Assembly (NCBI RefSeq): GCF_000238295.3
Contig: NZ_AHCD03000044.1
Span: forward strand, 868,001-932,000
Direction of reading: 5' to 3'
Source of the DNA: Pseudoalteromonas rubra
Lineage (GTDB): Bacteria; Pseudomonadota; Gammaproteobacteria; Enterobacterales; Alteromonadaceae
Length of the DNA: 64,000 nucleotides
In this document: positions 16,630-26,152 of the stretch, in pieces
How the letters are laid out: each line of letters starts with the position of its first letter
Numbering within the stretch: the first letter of the stretch is position 1
Notes under the pieces: model-generated
What the model was told of the DNA's origin: nothing
What the model saw: the letters and a program-made list of their open reading frames with translations, nothing else
Databases searched by the model: none
Position numbers and translations under genes: made by a program

Positions 16630-17943
16630 ATGTTTGTTCATTATATTGATTTGGCCTGGCGCAGTTTGCGCCAAACGCCCATGGTGACCTTCTTGATGAT
16701 CTTAGCCATCGCAATCGGCATTGGGGTGACGATGACGACTTTGTCTGTTTATCACATGATGTCTATGGATCCGATCCCGCATAAGAGCGATCGTTTATTT
16801 GCGGTGCAATTGCAAACGATGGATGACGGTGAAACATGGCTGACAGACGACGATATTCCGTATCAGTTAACTTATCCGGATGCCATTAATCTTCAAGCGT
16901 TGCCTGGAGAGTTTGCGCGCGCGGCGATGATCCGCGCCGGGTTTTCCGTTCATCTTAATACACCAAGGAGTAAGCCCTTTATTGAAAATGCACGGGTGAC
17001 CGGTCGTGACTTCTTTAGCATGTTTGACCTGACTTTCATTCATGGTGGAGCCTGGACAGAAGCACAGTCACGTGATGCAGCTCCTGTGGTTGTTATAGAC
17101 GAGGAAATGGCACAACAGCTATTTGGTAAGACAGACGTTGTGGGGGAGTCGCTGTTTCTTGGTGAGCGTCGTCAGGAAATCGTGGGCGTGACGCAAAAAT
17201 GGCGACCAACCATTAAATTCTATGACCTGAACAATGGCAGTTTTGGTAAGGCAGAGCGACTGTTCGTCCCCTTCAGCCATGTTAAGGCCTATGACGTTGA
17301 TACCTGGGGTAATACCAATGGCTGGAAATTTGAAGAAACTCGGGACTTTAACGACAAAATGAACTCAGAAATGCTGTGGATCCAGTTTTGGGTTCAGTTA
17401 GACACACCGCAGCAACGTCAGGCTTTTGGCGACATGTTGATGGCCTATATGCAACAGCAACAAAATCAGGGGCGTTTTAATCGAGACTCGCTGGCGTATT
17501 CATTGCAGGACGTAAACGCCTGGATGAACTACAACGATGTCATCAGTGAAGACAATAAAATCCTGGTCGGATTAAGCTTTATGTTTCTCGCCGTGTGTGT
17601 GGCTAATATTTTGGGCTTGTTATTGGCCAAGTTCATGCGCCGTGCTGCTGATGTAGGTGTAAGGCGAGCGCTGGGCGCCAGTAAGCGTCAGGTATTTTAT
17701 CAACATCTGGTGGAAGTTGGCTTATTAGGCCTGCTCGGTGGCACGCTGGGGGTATTATTTGCGCAGTTGGGCTTGCTGGGAGTACGTCAGACCTATAACT
17801 ATTACGAAGGCCTGGCCAATATGGATTGGGTGATGTTGCTCAGCGCGCCTGCTATCGCAATCTCAGCCTGTATTCTGGCGGGGCTTTATCCAGCCTGGCT
17901 TGTTTGCCGAACCACACCTGCTACCCATCTGAAAGTGCAATAA
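16630..17943 (+). CDS. FtsX/MacB-like ABC permease, subunit 1
   Basis: 437 residues. Transmembrane segment 1 lies at about 18-40 ('TFLMILAIAIGIGVTMTTLSVYHMM'), followed by a periplasmic MacB-type core domain of about 240 residues, then three helices near the C-terminus (about 315-335, 365-390 and 400-425). The 'RRAADVGVRRALGASKRQVFYQHLVEVGLLGLLGG' segment (given here in outline) is the conserved FtsX coupling region that contacts the ATPase. A second, different permease follows after 12 bases, so the membrane part is probably a heterodimer. The substrate is unknown; MacB relatives export peptides, toxins or lipids. Confidence 0.88.
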   Translation: MFVHYIDLAWRSLRQTPMVTFLMILAIAIGIGVTMTTLSVYHMMSMDPIPHKSDRLFAVQLQTMDDGETWLTDDDIPYQLTYPDAINLQALPGEFARAAMIRAGFSVHLNTPRSKPFIENARVTGRDFFSMFDLTFIHGGAWTEAQSRDAAPVVVIDEEMAQQLFGKTDVVGESLFLGERRQEIVGVTQKWRPTIKFYDLNNGSFGKAERLFVPFSHVKAYDVDTWGNTNGWKFEETRDFNDKMNSEMLWIQFWVQLDTPQQRQAFGDMLMAYMQQQQNQGRFNRDSLAYSLQDVNAWMNYNDVISEDNKILVGLSFMFLAVCVANILGLLLAKFMRRAADVGVRRALGASKRQVFYQHLVEVGLLGLLGGTLGVLFAQLGLLGVRQTYNYYEGLANMDWVMLLSAPAIAISACILAGLYPAWLVCRTTPATHLKVQ

Positions 17944-17955
17944 AAGGAGTGTCAC

Positions 17956-19161
17956 ATGTTTGAATTAAAACCGACCATTAACGCACTGATGCGTTCTAAG
18001 TTGGGGGCTGTATTGTTAATCCTTCAGCTTGCAATCACACTGGCAATTGTCAGTAACGCGGTATCCATTATTCAGGACCGGATGGCCTATCTTAATAAAG
18101 AGACGGGTTATCCGGAAGACGACATTTTTAAGTTCAATTCACTGAATTTTGATAAGCAATTAGACCTGCTGCAACAGGTGGAGCTGGATGAGCAAAGCTT
18201 GCGTGGTATTACCGGTGTTATCGACGCCGTTGCCATTAGCTCAGTACCCTTGTCAGGCAGTGGCAGTTCCGGTGGCTTTCAGCTCAAACCCGAACCACAA
18301 GAGAGTAAAAGGTCTACTATGGGCTATGTTACGGGCGACGAGCATACCCTTAATACATTGGGTTTGTCTGTTTCAGAAGGACGTGATTTTAACGAGGCGG
18401 ATGTGGTGGTGATTGATGAAAGCGATGCCCGCCCCTCCGTAGTTATTGTCAGTCGTGCGCTGTCTGATGAGCTATTCGGAGCAGGTAAGGGGTTGGGTGA
18501 AACCATTTATTGGGGCGCCGATCCGCTAAGCATAATAGGCATTGTCGAAACTATGGCTAATCAGTGGCCTAAAAGTAGCTTTGGCGAGAAAGCGGCCATT
18601 ATTCCTATGATCCGAGTGGGTAATTTCCAAAAGTACTTGGTCAGAACTGCACCGGGATCGCGCGCTCAGGTAATGCGTCAGATTGAAGAGTTGATGTTGT
18701 CCAGTCATCGCGACCGGGTGGTGAGTGATATCACAGGGTTAGATCAGAAAAAAGCACGTTACGATGCCAAGGATGTATTGATGATGCGCATGTTGATGAC
18801 GCTGATTGTGGTATTGGTGGTAGTCACCGCGTTAGGTATTTTCGGCTTGTCGACCTTTAATATCAGCAAAAGAACCAAGCAGATTGGCACACGTCGAGCG
18901 CTGGGCGCCAGAAAGTCAGCGATTGTGCGCTATTTTGTCGTAGAGAATGCGCTGATATGTACAGTAGGGCTCATGCTGGGAAGCGCTGCGGCAGTGCTCC
19001 TTGGACAGAAGTTAATGCAGTGGTATTCCGTACCGGCGCTGGGTTACTCATTCATTGTCGTAACGGCAAGCTTATTGTTAGTGATGAGTTTGCTGTCGGT
19101 ACTTATGCCCGCGCTGCGAGCGGCTAATATCTCCCCAAGCATCGCGACACGGAGTGTTTGA
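17956..19161 (+). CDS. FtsX/MacB-like ABC permease, subunit 2
   Basis: 401 residues with the same architecture as the preceding permease. An N-terminal helix (about 15-37, 'LGAVLLILQLAITLAIVSNAV') and a periplasmic domain are followed by three C-terminal helices beginning with 'MMRMLMTLIVVLVVVTALGIFGLS'. The coupling motif 'KQIGTRRALGARKSAIVRYFVVEN' is present. Sequence similarity to subunit 1 is low outside this region, which supports an asymmetric permease pair. Ribosome-binding site AAGGAG (17943-17948) precedes ATG 17956. It is the last transport gene before a 193-base gap to the regulatory genes. Confidence 0.88.
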   Translation: MFELKPTINALMRSKLGAVLLILQLAITLAIVSNAVSIIQDRMAYLNKETGYPEDDIFKFNSLNFDKQLDLLQQVELDEQSLRGITGVIDAVAISSVPLSGSGSSGGFQLKPEPQESKRSTMGYVTGDEHTLNTLGLSVSEGRDFNEADVVVIDESDARPSVVIVSRALSDELFGAGKGLGETIYWGADPLSIIGIVETMANQWPKSSFGEKAAIIPMIRVGNFQKYLVRTAPGSRAQVMRQIEELMLSSHRDRVVSDITGLDQKKARYDAKDVLMMRMLMTLIVVLVVVTALGIFGLSTFNISKRTKQIGTRRALGARKSAIVRYFVVENALICTVGLMLGSAAAVLLGQKLMQWYSVPALGYSFIVVTASLLLVMSLLSVLMPALRAANISPSIATRSV

Positions 19162-19181
19162 TTAAGGCCTAATGCAGTAAA

Positions 19182-19221
19182 CCAGGCTTCCGGCAATCAG
19201 AGGCGGATTGTCGGAGCCTGG
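19182..19221 (+). terminator. Imperfect hairpin after the transport genes
   Basis: CCAGGCTTCCGGCAATC (19182-19198) can pair with GATTGTCGGAGCCTGG (19206-19221), a long stem with one or two mismatches and a 7-base loop. No strong T-run follows, so it could be a partial terminator or processing site that separates the transporter message from the downstream regulator genes. Confidence 0.4.
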
Positions 19222-19354
19222 ATAAAGGACAACGCACATAGCCATATGTTTCGTTATTACCTGCTGATATTAAAAAGGAACATGATACACTGGCAACAGG
19301 TGTCACAATAATGGAAATGACAGACCCTACGGATATTATGCGAGCACAATAATA

Positions 19355-20695
19355 ATGATGAATAAGATACTCGTCGTCGATGATAACCAGGCTGTGTTAG
19401 ATGCACTTTCACTGTTACTGGAACTCCATGACTATCAGGTCGAAACGGCTTTAACCCCCTTTGAAGCGCTACAGATAGTGCGCTATCAGCGCATCGCTTT
19501 GGTGATCCAGGATATGAACTTTACTGCCGATACAACGTCCGGAGAGGAAGGCAAAGCGCTGTTTCAGGAGTTGCGGGCGATTAATCCGCATTTACCTGTG
19601 ATTCTGATCACTGCCTGGACCGAGCTGGAAATGGCCATTGAGCTGGTTAAAGCTGGCGCTGCGGATTATCTGGCCAAGCCCTGGGATGACCAAAAGCTCA
19701 TTACATCGGTTGCCAACCTGATTGCCTTGGGTAAGGCAAAAGAAAAAAATGAACAGCATGAACGTATTGCGCAACAGCGTGAAGCCCTCAACGCCGGTGC
19801 CGACCTGCGTGGTTTAATTTTCCGCAGTGGCGCGATGCAGCGTGTTGTGGACATGGCGGTGCAAGTTGCGAAATCTGATGTGGCGGTGTTGATCACCGGA
19901 GATAACGGCAGTGGCAAAGAAAAAGTGGCAGAGATTATTCAGGCCAACTCAGCGCTTCAAACGGCGCCATTTATTAAAGTAAATGCCGGTGCGCTGCCAC
20001 AGGAGCTGATAGAAGCTGAGCTGTTTGGTGCAGAGGCGGGCGCTTATACCGGTGCAAATAAACAACGTATCGGGCGCTTTGAAGCCGCCGATGGAGGTAC
20101 TTTGTTTCTGGATGAAATTGGTAACTTACCTTTATCGGGTCAGATGAAGTTACTTAGAGTGCTTCAGACAGGTGAATTTGAACGCTTGGGGTCAGTCGAA
20201 ACCCGTCGTGTGAATGTCAGGGTTATCTCGGCCACAAATGCAGATTTGTTGACAGACATCCAAAGTGGCCGGTTTCGCCAGGATTTATATTATCGACTCA
20301 ATGTCATTGAACTGAATTTGCCCCCGCTGAAATCGCGTAGTGACGATATTATTCCGCTTATCTCACATTTTTTACCTGATCGTGAACTGAGCCTGAGTGC
20401 GGAAAGCGCGCTGTTGAGTTATGACTGGCCCGGTAATGTCAGGGAGCTGGAAAATGCATGTAAGCGTGCCGCAGTGCTTAACCCGCAGGGTGTATTGGAA
20501 GTCGATGACTTTGGCTTACAACCCATAAGCGCGCCTGCTCAAACACCAGACTCTGGCAAGCAAGAGCCGGGAAAAGCTGAACTTGAGGCGGCGATGAGGC
20601 AATTTCAAGGGGTGATAGCGAAAGTTGCACGTCATTTTGGTATGAGCCGACAGGCCTTATATCGACGGTTGCAAAAACATGGTATTGACTATTAA
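19355..20695 (+). CDS. Sigma-54-dependent response regulator (NtrC family)
   Basis: 446 residues. An N-terminal receiver domain carries acidic Asp9/Asp10 and the probable phosphoacceptor Asp53 ('LVIQDMNF'). A central AAA+ domain follows, with Walker A 'GDNGSGKE', Walker B 'GGTLFLDEIG' and the sigma-54-contacting loop written GAYTGA (the F of GAFTGA replaced by Y, as in some active relatives). The C-terminus is a Fis-type HTH 'VARHFGMSRQALYRRLQKHG'. Its stop abuts the kinase start at 20696. It very likely activates the sigma-54-like promoter at 14508 through the GCGGACA cluster. Start ATG 19355 or 19358. Confidence 0.9.
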   Translation: MMNKILVVDDNQAVLDALSLLLELHDYQVETALTPFEALQIVRYQRIALVIQDMNFTADTTSGEEGKALFQELRAINPHLPVILITAWTELEMAIELVKAGAADYLAKPWDDQKLITSVANLIALGKAKEKNEQHERIAQQREALNAGADLRGLIFRSGAMQRVVDMAVQVAKSDVAVLITGDNGSGKEKVAEIIQANSALQTAPFIKVNAGALPQELIEAELFGAEAGAYTGANKQRIGRFEAADGGTLFLDEIGNLPLSGQMKLLRVLQTGEFERLGSVETRRVNVRVISATNADLLTDIQSGRFRQDLYYRLNVIELNLPPLKSRSDDIIPLISHFLPDRELSLSAESALLSYDWPGNVRELENACKRAAVLNPQGVLEVDDFGLQPISAPAQTPDSGKQEPGKAELEAAMRQFQGVIAKVARHFGMSRQALYRRLQKHGIDY

Positions 20696-22012
20696 ATGAA
20701 GATGCCTGGACTTTCTATCGCACATAAACTTTATCTGGCGCTGGCTCTGACCCTGTTGGTCGTCAGTTTGCCGTTGTTGAGCTTGGTGGCATGGCAAACC
20801 TGGATGGCGGCTTTACTGGCGGCAATTTTGCTGGGGTTCGCCATACTTAGACTGCTAACCCGAAAGCTATTTGCCGGTTTGCAGGCACTGGAAAGTGGTT
20901 TACTGAACTTTAAAGACAGCGACTTTTCGACTCTGCTGGCGTATCAGAATGACGATGAACTGGGCAGATTGTGTCAGTTATATAATGAATCGGCAGCACA
21001 ACTCAGGAATGAAAAGCAGTGGATTTATCAACGTGAGTTAATGCTGGATAAAGTGCTACATAGCGCGCCTCAGGTATTGTTGCTGACTGATGATAAGGGC
21101 ATTGTGGTGTTTTCTAATCACAGTGCAAAGGCCTTGCTTAATTGTGAGCACAACCTGGAAGGTATGAAACTGGAAGAACTTGCTCGGCAAGCAAACCCGG
21201 CTTTGTACAATGCTTTGTCAGAAGCCACGGATGGGTTGTTTGAGTTGCAATGCAACCAAGACGACAAGCAGACCTGGCATTTATCCAACGGTGAGTTATT
21301 ACTCAATAATCAGTTTCATCGGCTTTACATCTTTAAGCAGCTTACTCGTGAATTAAATAGACAGGAAGTCGCGGTATGGAAGAAGGTGATCCGTATCATC
21401 AGTCACGAGCTAAATAACTCGCTGGGGCCGATTTCTTCAATGCTGCACAGTGGTAAAATACTGGCCAATAAGTTGGAAGATACGCGGCTTGAGCGGGTGT
21501 TTTCGACTATAGACGAGCGGATCAGCCATCTGACCGAGTTTGTGCAAGGGTATGGAAAATTTGCCAAATTGCCCTCTCCCAGACTGGCTCCTGTCGCATT
21601 GCCTGAGCTACTGACACAATTGCAAGCCCATTGGCAATTTAGTTACACGCAGGCGGATACCCTGCCTCAGAGCCGGCAGCTGCTTGCTGATGCAGCTCAA
21701 TTGGAACAGCTACTGATTAATTTACTCAAGAATGCTCATGAGTCGGGTAGTGCCCCGGATGAGGTCGGAATTGAGGTGGGCTTTACGGCTCAGCATGTTC
21801 AGATCCGTGTTGTTGATTCCGGGCAGGGTATGACAGAACATATTATGGCTAATGCCTTAATTCCGTTTTACTCTACCAAATCAAGTGGCACAGGTTTAGG
21901 CCTGGCATTATGTCGCGAAATCGTGGAAGCACATCATGGCCACATCCAGTTAAAAAACCGTGCGCAAGGCGGTTTAAGTGTCGAGATCCGTTTGCCGCTC
22001 ACGACCATCTGA
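20696..22012 (+). CDS. Sensor histidine kinase, NtrY-like
   Basis: 438 residues, starting directly after the regulator's stop. Two close transmembrane segments (about 12-32 and 36-55) leave almost no periplasmic loop, so the signal is probably sensed in the membrane or cytoplasm. A HAMP-like linker and a PAS-like domain (about 115-205) follow. The phosphoacceptor is His237 in 'IISHELNNSLGPISSML', the E-L-N-N variant typical of NtrY/PhoR-like kinases. ATP-binding motifs are 'LLINLLKNAHES', 'DSGQGM' and 'GTGLGLALCREIVEAHHG'. It is the cognate kinase of the regulator at 19355. Confidence 0.9.
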   Translation: MKMPGLSIAHKLYLALALTLLVVSLPLLSLVAWQTWMAALLAAILLGFAILRLLTRKLFAGLQALESGLLNFKDSDFSTLLAYQNDDELGRLCQLYNESAAQLRNEKQWIYQRELMLDKVLHSAPQVLLLTDDKGIVVFSNHSAKALLNCEHNLEGMKLEELARQANPALYNALSEATDGLFELQCNQDDKQTWHLSNGELLLNNQFHRLYIFKQLTRELNRQEVAVWKKVIRIISHELNNSLGPISSMLHSGKILANKLEDTRLERVFSTIDERISHLTEFVQGYGKFAKLPSPRLAPVALPELLTQLQAHWQFSYTQADTLPQSRQLLADAAQLEQLLINLLKNAHESGSAPDEVGIEVGFTAQHVQIRVVDSGQGMTEHIMANALIPFYSTKSSGTGLGLALCREIVEAHHGHIQLKNRAQGGLSVEIRLPLTTI

Positions 22013-22324
22013 TTGGGAAGCAGGGCGCGCCGGGCAGCCCTTTACCTTTTCCAGCCAGGATACTGTGTTAGCGGCAATGACTATGGTACCCGATACCACC
22101 AGACTGGCTGCACTTGCTAACCCGAAACCAGCTAAAACCAGCGCGCAGGCATCCCCGCGGCACTGACTGACGGCGTGCATTTGTGTGCTGGTTAGTGTTT
22201 TCTTGCGCAACATCATTTTGCATTTTGGGTCGTAATATTGCGTATCCTGTGGAGCAAACATGCAACCACTGACAAATAATGTACTCAGCAACCACAAGCC
22301 CGCAAGGGGTTTTAAACGTGTCAC
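21974..22324 (-). CDS. Small lipoprotein of unknown function (116 aa)
   Basis: The N-terminus 'MTRLKPLAGLWLLSTLFVSGC' is a lipoprotein signal (lipobox FVSG-C). The mature protein has further cysteines (DPKCKMML, SQCRGDAC, KGCPARP) and a central hydrophobic stretch 'ALVLAGFGLASAASLVVSGTIVIAANT', possibly a membrane helix. The 3' end overlaps the convergent kinase gene by 39 bases. The signal peptide and lipobox support a real gene; I cannot assign a family. Confidence 0.65.
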   Translation of the reverse strand: MTRLKPLAGLWLLSTLFVSGCMFAPQDTQYYDPKCKMMLRKKTLTSTQMHAVSQCRGDACALVLAGFGLASAASLVVSGTIVIAANTVSWLEKVKGCPARPASQSDGRERQTDLDT

Positions 22325-22446
22325 GTGGACCTCTATTGGGTGAAAGTCATGCCAAAGTATGGCAGGAATCGCATTGCCAAGCTTGAACTAGATTGAAAAA
22401 TGCACATACTCAAATAAGTAGGGTATGAATGACGTTTTGACAGATT

Positions 22447-24258
22447 ATGGTTGATCCGCTCAAACAGGTAAAGCAACTCAGAGTCAAGTTGCTGTTATTA
22501 TTAGTTGTTGTGTTTGTGGCACTGACAGCCATCGTACCGTTTGTGATCTCCAGTTTAAATGAACGCAATGACCTGAATTTACATATCGATTCAATCAAAA
22601 AAATAACCAGTGAAATCATCTACTATGATGAAGTTTTGACCATGTCATCGCGTATGTATACCTTTACCGGGGATGAAAAATGGTCGCAGCGTTATCTTAA
22701 TATTGCCAACACGCTCGATAAAACCTTGTTAGAAGCCAGGGCGCTGGATCCAGCGATTGCTGACGCGATAGCACAAACCGTTCAGATAAACACACAACTG
22801 ATAGAAATAGAGACTCAGGCTTTTGCGTTGAGCCGTGCCGGTATGCAGCTTCAGGCTCAAAAAATACTACTGGATGACACGTACTTTGCGCTTAAGTCGC
22901 AGTATCAGGCAACCGTTTTTGCCGCACTGGACAAAACAAGGGCACTCAGTGAGACTGAACTGGTAAAACAAAATGAAGTGAAAACCAGCATTTTGCTCTC
23001 CTCTTTGGTTGTATTGACTCTGTTATTCTTGGTTTTCATCGCTTATTTGTATCGTCACAATAAGCAAGCCGACGAGACGATGGCAGATCTGCTGAAATCA
23101 CTTAACGGCTCGATAGCGCAGTTAAAGGCGACTTCGGGAGAGTTGGTATTGGCAAATAAAGCGAAGTCGCAGCTGTTGGCTAATATGTCGCACGAGTTCA
23201 GAACGCCAATCAACGGTCTGTATGGGGCCCTTCAGCTGTTACGTAAAGAAAAACTTTCAGCTGAAAGTAGCTCGTTGCTGGATACGGCGACTATGTGTAG
23301 TGAAATGCTCTCAACCTTGGTAAATGACATTCTAGATTTCACTCAGATGGAAGTAGGTAAGTTGCAATTGGATGTCGGTGAATTTGAACTGAATAAAGTA
23401 ACCAAAGCTGTGGAGCATATATTTCGCCACGAATGTGAGCAGAAAAAACTGCGCTTTGAGTACAAGTTCGACGTAGCGCAAACACTAAGAGTGGGTGATG
23501 AACTGCGTCTTAAGCAGGTGCTGATAAACTTGCTCAGTAATGCCGTTAAGTTTACTGTGCAGGGCCGTATCTCTCTGTCTGTGGTGGCAGTGTCGGATTC
23601 ACAATGGGTTGATATTGTGATCCGTGATACCGGGATTGGTATGAGCGAGCACGAGATCACTAAACTCTTTGAGCAATTTGAACAAGGTGATGCATCACCT
23701 ACCCGGCTTAACGGGGGGACTGGGCTTGGCCTGGCAATCGTTAAGTCTCTGGTCGATGCCATGGAGGGGAAAATTGACATTACCAGCCAGACTGGAGTGG
23801 GTACCAGTATCAAAGTATCTTTGCCACTGCAGCTGGTTGATGCTCAGGAAGATGTGAGCCGTAGTCATGGCCAGAATGTGAATGGAGAAGGCTTGTTGCA
23901 GGGCCTATCGGTGCTGATTGTTGAAGATAATGCGGTGAATCAAATTATCCTTCAGAAAATGCTGGTGACCCAGGGGGCCAAAACGGCCGTGGCAAGTAAT
24001 GGTCAGGATGCAATAGATAAGATGAATTCAGAAGTTCGTTTGGTTCTGATGGACATTCAGATGCCAGTGATGGGCGGCATAGAGGCATTTCAGGTGATCA
24101 GAAATCAGTGGCCAATCGTGCCCGTGATAGCGGTAACCGCCAATGTGTTTGATAGCGATATTTCACACTATGCGGATCTGGGCTTTGACGCCGTTGTGGC
24201 CAAACCCATTTCTCAGTCTGAACTGACAGATACCATACTAACCACCAATTGTGTCTGA
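22447..24258 (+). CDS. Hybrid sensor histidine kinase with receiver domain
   Basis: 603 residues. Transmembrane segments at about 13-36 and 178-200 enclose a periplasmic helical domain of about 140 residues. A short coiled segment leads to the HisKA domain with His249 ('LLANMSHEFRTPINGLYGAL'). The HATPase domain has 'QVLINLLSNAVKFT', 'DTGIGM' and 'GGTGLGLAIVKSLVDAM'. The C-terminal receiver has 'VLIVEDNAVNQIIL' and phosphoacceptor Asp536 in 'LVLMDIQMPVMGG'. No Hpt domain or partner regulator is encoded beside it, so signalling must continue through a distant phosphotransfer protein. The signal is unknown. Confidence 0.9.
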   Translation: MVDPLKQVKQLRVKLLLLLVVVFVALTAIVPFVISSLNERNDLNLHIDSIKKITSEIIYYDEVLTMSSRMYTFTGDEKWSQRYLNIANTLDKTLLEARALDPAIADAIAQTVQINTQLIEIETQAFALSRAGMQLQAQKILLDDTYFALKSQYQATVFAALDKTRALSETELVKQNEVKTSILLSSLVVLTLLFLVFIAYLYRHNKQADETMADLLKSLNGSIAQLKATSGELVLANKAKSQLLANMSHEFRTPINGLYGALQLLRKEKLSAESSSLLDTATMCSEMLSTLVNDILDFTQMEVGKLQLDVGEFELNKVTKAVEHIFRHECEQKKLRFEYKFDVAQTLRVGDELRLKQVLINLLSNAVKFTVQGRISLSVVAVSDSQWVDIVIRDTGIGMSEHEITKLFEQFEQGDASPTRLNGGTGLGLAIVKSLVDAMEGKIDITSQTGVGTSIKVSLPLQLVDAQEDVSRSHGQNVNGEGLLQGLSVLIVEDNAVNQIILQKMLVTQGAKTAVASNGQDAIDKMNSEVRLVLMDIQMPVMGGIEAFQVIRNQWPIVPVIAVTANVFDSDISHYADLGFDAVVAKPISQSELTDTILTTNCV

Positions 24259-24262
24259 ATGT

Positions 24263-24291
24263 TGAGCCGCTGTCTGACAGCGACTCATTTT
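24263..24291. terminator. Hairpin between the hybrid kinase and deacetylase genes
   Basis: TGAG-C-CGCTGTC (24263-24274) can pair with GACAGCG-A-CTCA (24276-24287), followed by TTTTG. It lies between two convergent stop codons (24258 and 24314). The central loop is tight, so the real fold would open one or two base pairs. Confidence 0.5.
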
Positions 24292-24313
24292 GTATTGCCT
24301 GATTGGTTAGCGT

Positions 24314-25906
24314 TTAATTTGCCGCAAATTCTACGCGTAGTGTCTGATTGGCACTCAATGCGCGGAAGGTGTACTCACTGACCGGGCCAATATCAACACC
24401 GTTGATGGTGACTTTGCTGATGTGCGCACCGGTTGCCGGCGTAAAGTAGAAGGTCTGTCCTTCGTTTGGCGCGATGAGGACGTCGCCATAGGTGTCTCCG
24501 TGCGGTGACACTTCACCTAAGTGTTTAACTTTAGTTGCTTGTGCGCGTGTGATCAGTTTCCAGGGATCATAGTCAGGCTCCTGCGTGCCAGGCGCGCTGC
24601 TGGCGTACCATTTAGCTTCGAAATATTGTCCGTTGTGGTAAACCTGGTCGCCCTTGTAGTAAATGGTGCCTGCGCTGTACGTTGGGCTGGCCCCCACGCT
24701 TAGTACTGTTACCACCTTACCCTCATTGAGTGGTGCGGGGTTGCGCATCCATTCAACAATGTCTTTAAATGGTACAATCCGCACAACAGGCTGGCCGTTT
24801 ACTTTCAGACTCAAGGCGTACTGAATAAACTCCTCGATCGCTTCCTGGCGTTCACGAAATAGCGTGGCGCGATCACCATTGTCATAGGCTGATGCATAGA
24901 TGTCAGCGTGGGCACCAAACATTAATGGCGCCCGGTTGCCCTGCAGGCGCAAATGCAAGTTATGTTTGAGTATTTCCAGTACCTCTTGCTTACTCATAGC
25001 GCCACCGACCCACATATTGGTATCAAAGCCCACCATCTTACCGCCCTGTGGCTTTTCAAAGACATTGGATGGCAATTGCCAGAGTCCGGCGAAGTGGCCA
25101 ACATCGGGTTTGCCTACGCGTTTGGTTGGCGTCCCCTGGTTTAATGTATAGGGCCAGGGGTTATTGGTGCCATTATATTGTTGCCCCCAGCCTTCTTCGA
25201 TGCTGGTGTCATAGACAAACTGGTTGGCTTTTAATACAGAAAATAAAGCGTTATTGTGATTGAGGTACGGCGTTCTGAACCCCGTCATATCGCTAATGGG
25301 GATCCCGGGGCCTGCGTTGTCGTTTGGTGCATCATCCTGCTCATCAGGATCAAAAGGTTTGTTAAGCCAGGTTCGTGTCACGAGGATTTCTTCTTCCCAC
25401 ATTTGTTCTGAAAAGTTCCCCGTATCTGGCCCGCCATCATGATGACTCCAAGTATGATTGCCTATCTCGTGACCATCCAGCCAGGCATTACGCCAGGCGT
25501 GTTTTATACCCACAGGATCATTGGCAGAAGAGTGAATGTAGGCCGCGGTGTTAAAAAAGCTAAAGCGAACTGGCGCCCCATCATAGGTGGCGGCATTATT
25601 ACTGCCCGGTGCATTTTGCAGGTGACGGGTATAGCCGGTTATCCAGTCCATCCCTTCCTTAGAGCCATTATCATCAAAGCCGATAGACACAAACAAAGGG
25701 ACCTGAACCGGGCGCAGCGCCGCGGGTGGCATCTGGCTCCATGGTTGGTTGTCTGAATAGTCATAATTTTGTGTCTCTGCGCTGTGGGCTATGTCTGTGT
25801 AGGGTAAAGGCGCAGCTTCAATGCCGGTGTTCTGGGCCATTGAAGGATGAGAAAAAGACAAGCCCGATAAAATGCCAAACGTCAGTGCTGAAAGTGTAAA
25901 TTTCAT
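24314..25906 (-). CDS. Secreted polysaccharide deacetylase with chitin-binding module (chitin oligosaccharide deacetylase-like)
   Basis: 530 residues with a signal peptide ending near 'SMAQ'. The NodB-fold catalytic motifs are visible: 'FVSIGFDDNGSKEG' (Asp78 catalytic base, Asp79 metal ligand), 'HEIGNHTWSHHDG' (His151 and His155 metal ligands), and 'GFRTPYLNHN' (motif 3). Residues ~395-440 form a CBM5/12-type chitin-binding module (Y-x-A-G-T-x-Y-x-K-G-D-x-V, later W-Y-A, then W-K-L-I). A final ~80-residue beta domain completes the protein. In vibrios such enzymes deacetylate chitin disaccharide released outside the cell. No chitinase lies nearby, so the exact substrate is inferred. Confidence 0.8.
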   Translation of the reverse strand: MKFTLSALTFGILSGLSFSHPSMAQNTGIEAAPLPYTDIAHSAETQNYDYSDNQPWSQMPPAALRPVQVPLFVSIGFDDNGSKEGMDWITGYTRHLQNAPGSNNAATYDGAPVRFSFFNTAAYIHSSANDPVGIKHAWRNAWLDGHEIGNHTWSHHDGGPDTGNFSEQMWEEEILVTRTWLNKPFDPDEQDDAPNDNAGPGIPISDMTGFRTPYLNHNNALFSVLKANQFVYDTSIEEGWGQQYNGTNNPWPYTLNQGTPTKRVGKPDVGHFAGLWQLPSNVFEKPQGGKMVGFDTNMWVGGAMSKQEVLEILKHNLHLRLQGNRAPLMFGAHADIYASAYDNGDRATLFRERQEAIEEFIQYALSLKVNGQPVVRIVPFKDIVEWMRNPAPLNEGKVVTVLSVGASPTYSAGTIYYKGDQVYHNGQYFEAKWYASSAPGTQEPDYDPWKLITRAQATKVKHLGEVSPHGDTYGDVLIAPNEGQTFYFTPATGAHISKVTINGVDIGPVSEYTFRALSANQTLRVEFAAN

Positions 25907-26152
25907 GGCGATTTCCTTTTAATGAGTTAACGCTAAGAGTTGTATTCAGTGTACTCAAAAAGGGTATTTTGTGGAGTGATTTCGTCTTGATTCAGCGCTC
26001 TGTTTGATGTGCCACAAACTTACGATGAGAAATAATATAATCAAATTAATCATTGATTTAAGTCAATGCGGATGGGGAAGAAATTGCGCGTTGAATGGCA
26101 GCAAAGGCACCGGGCGGTGCACTTTGCTGATGGGGTAAATACGTGTGCTTGT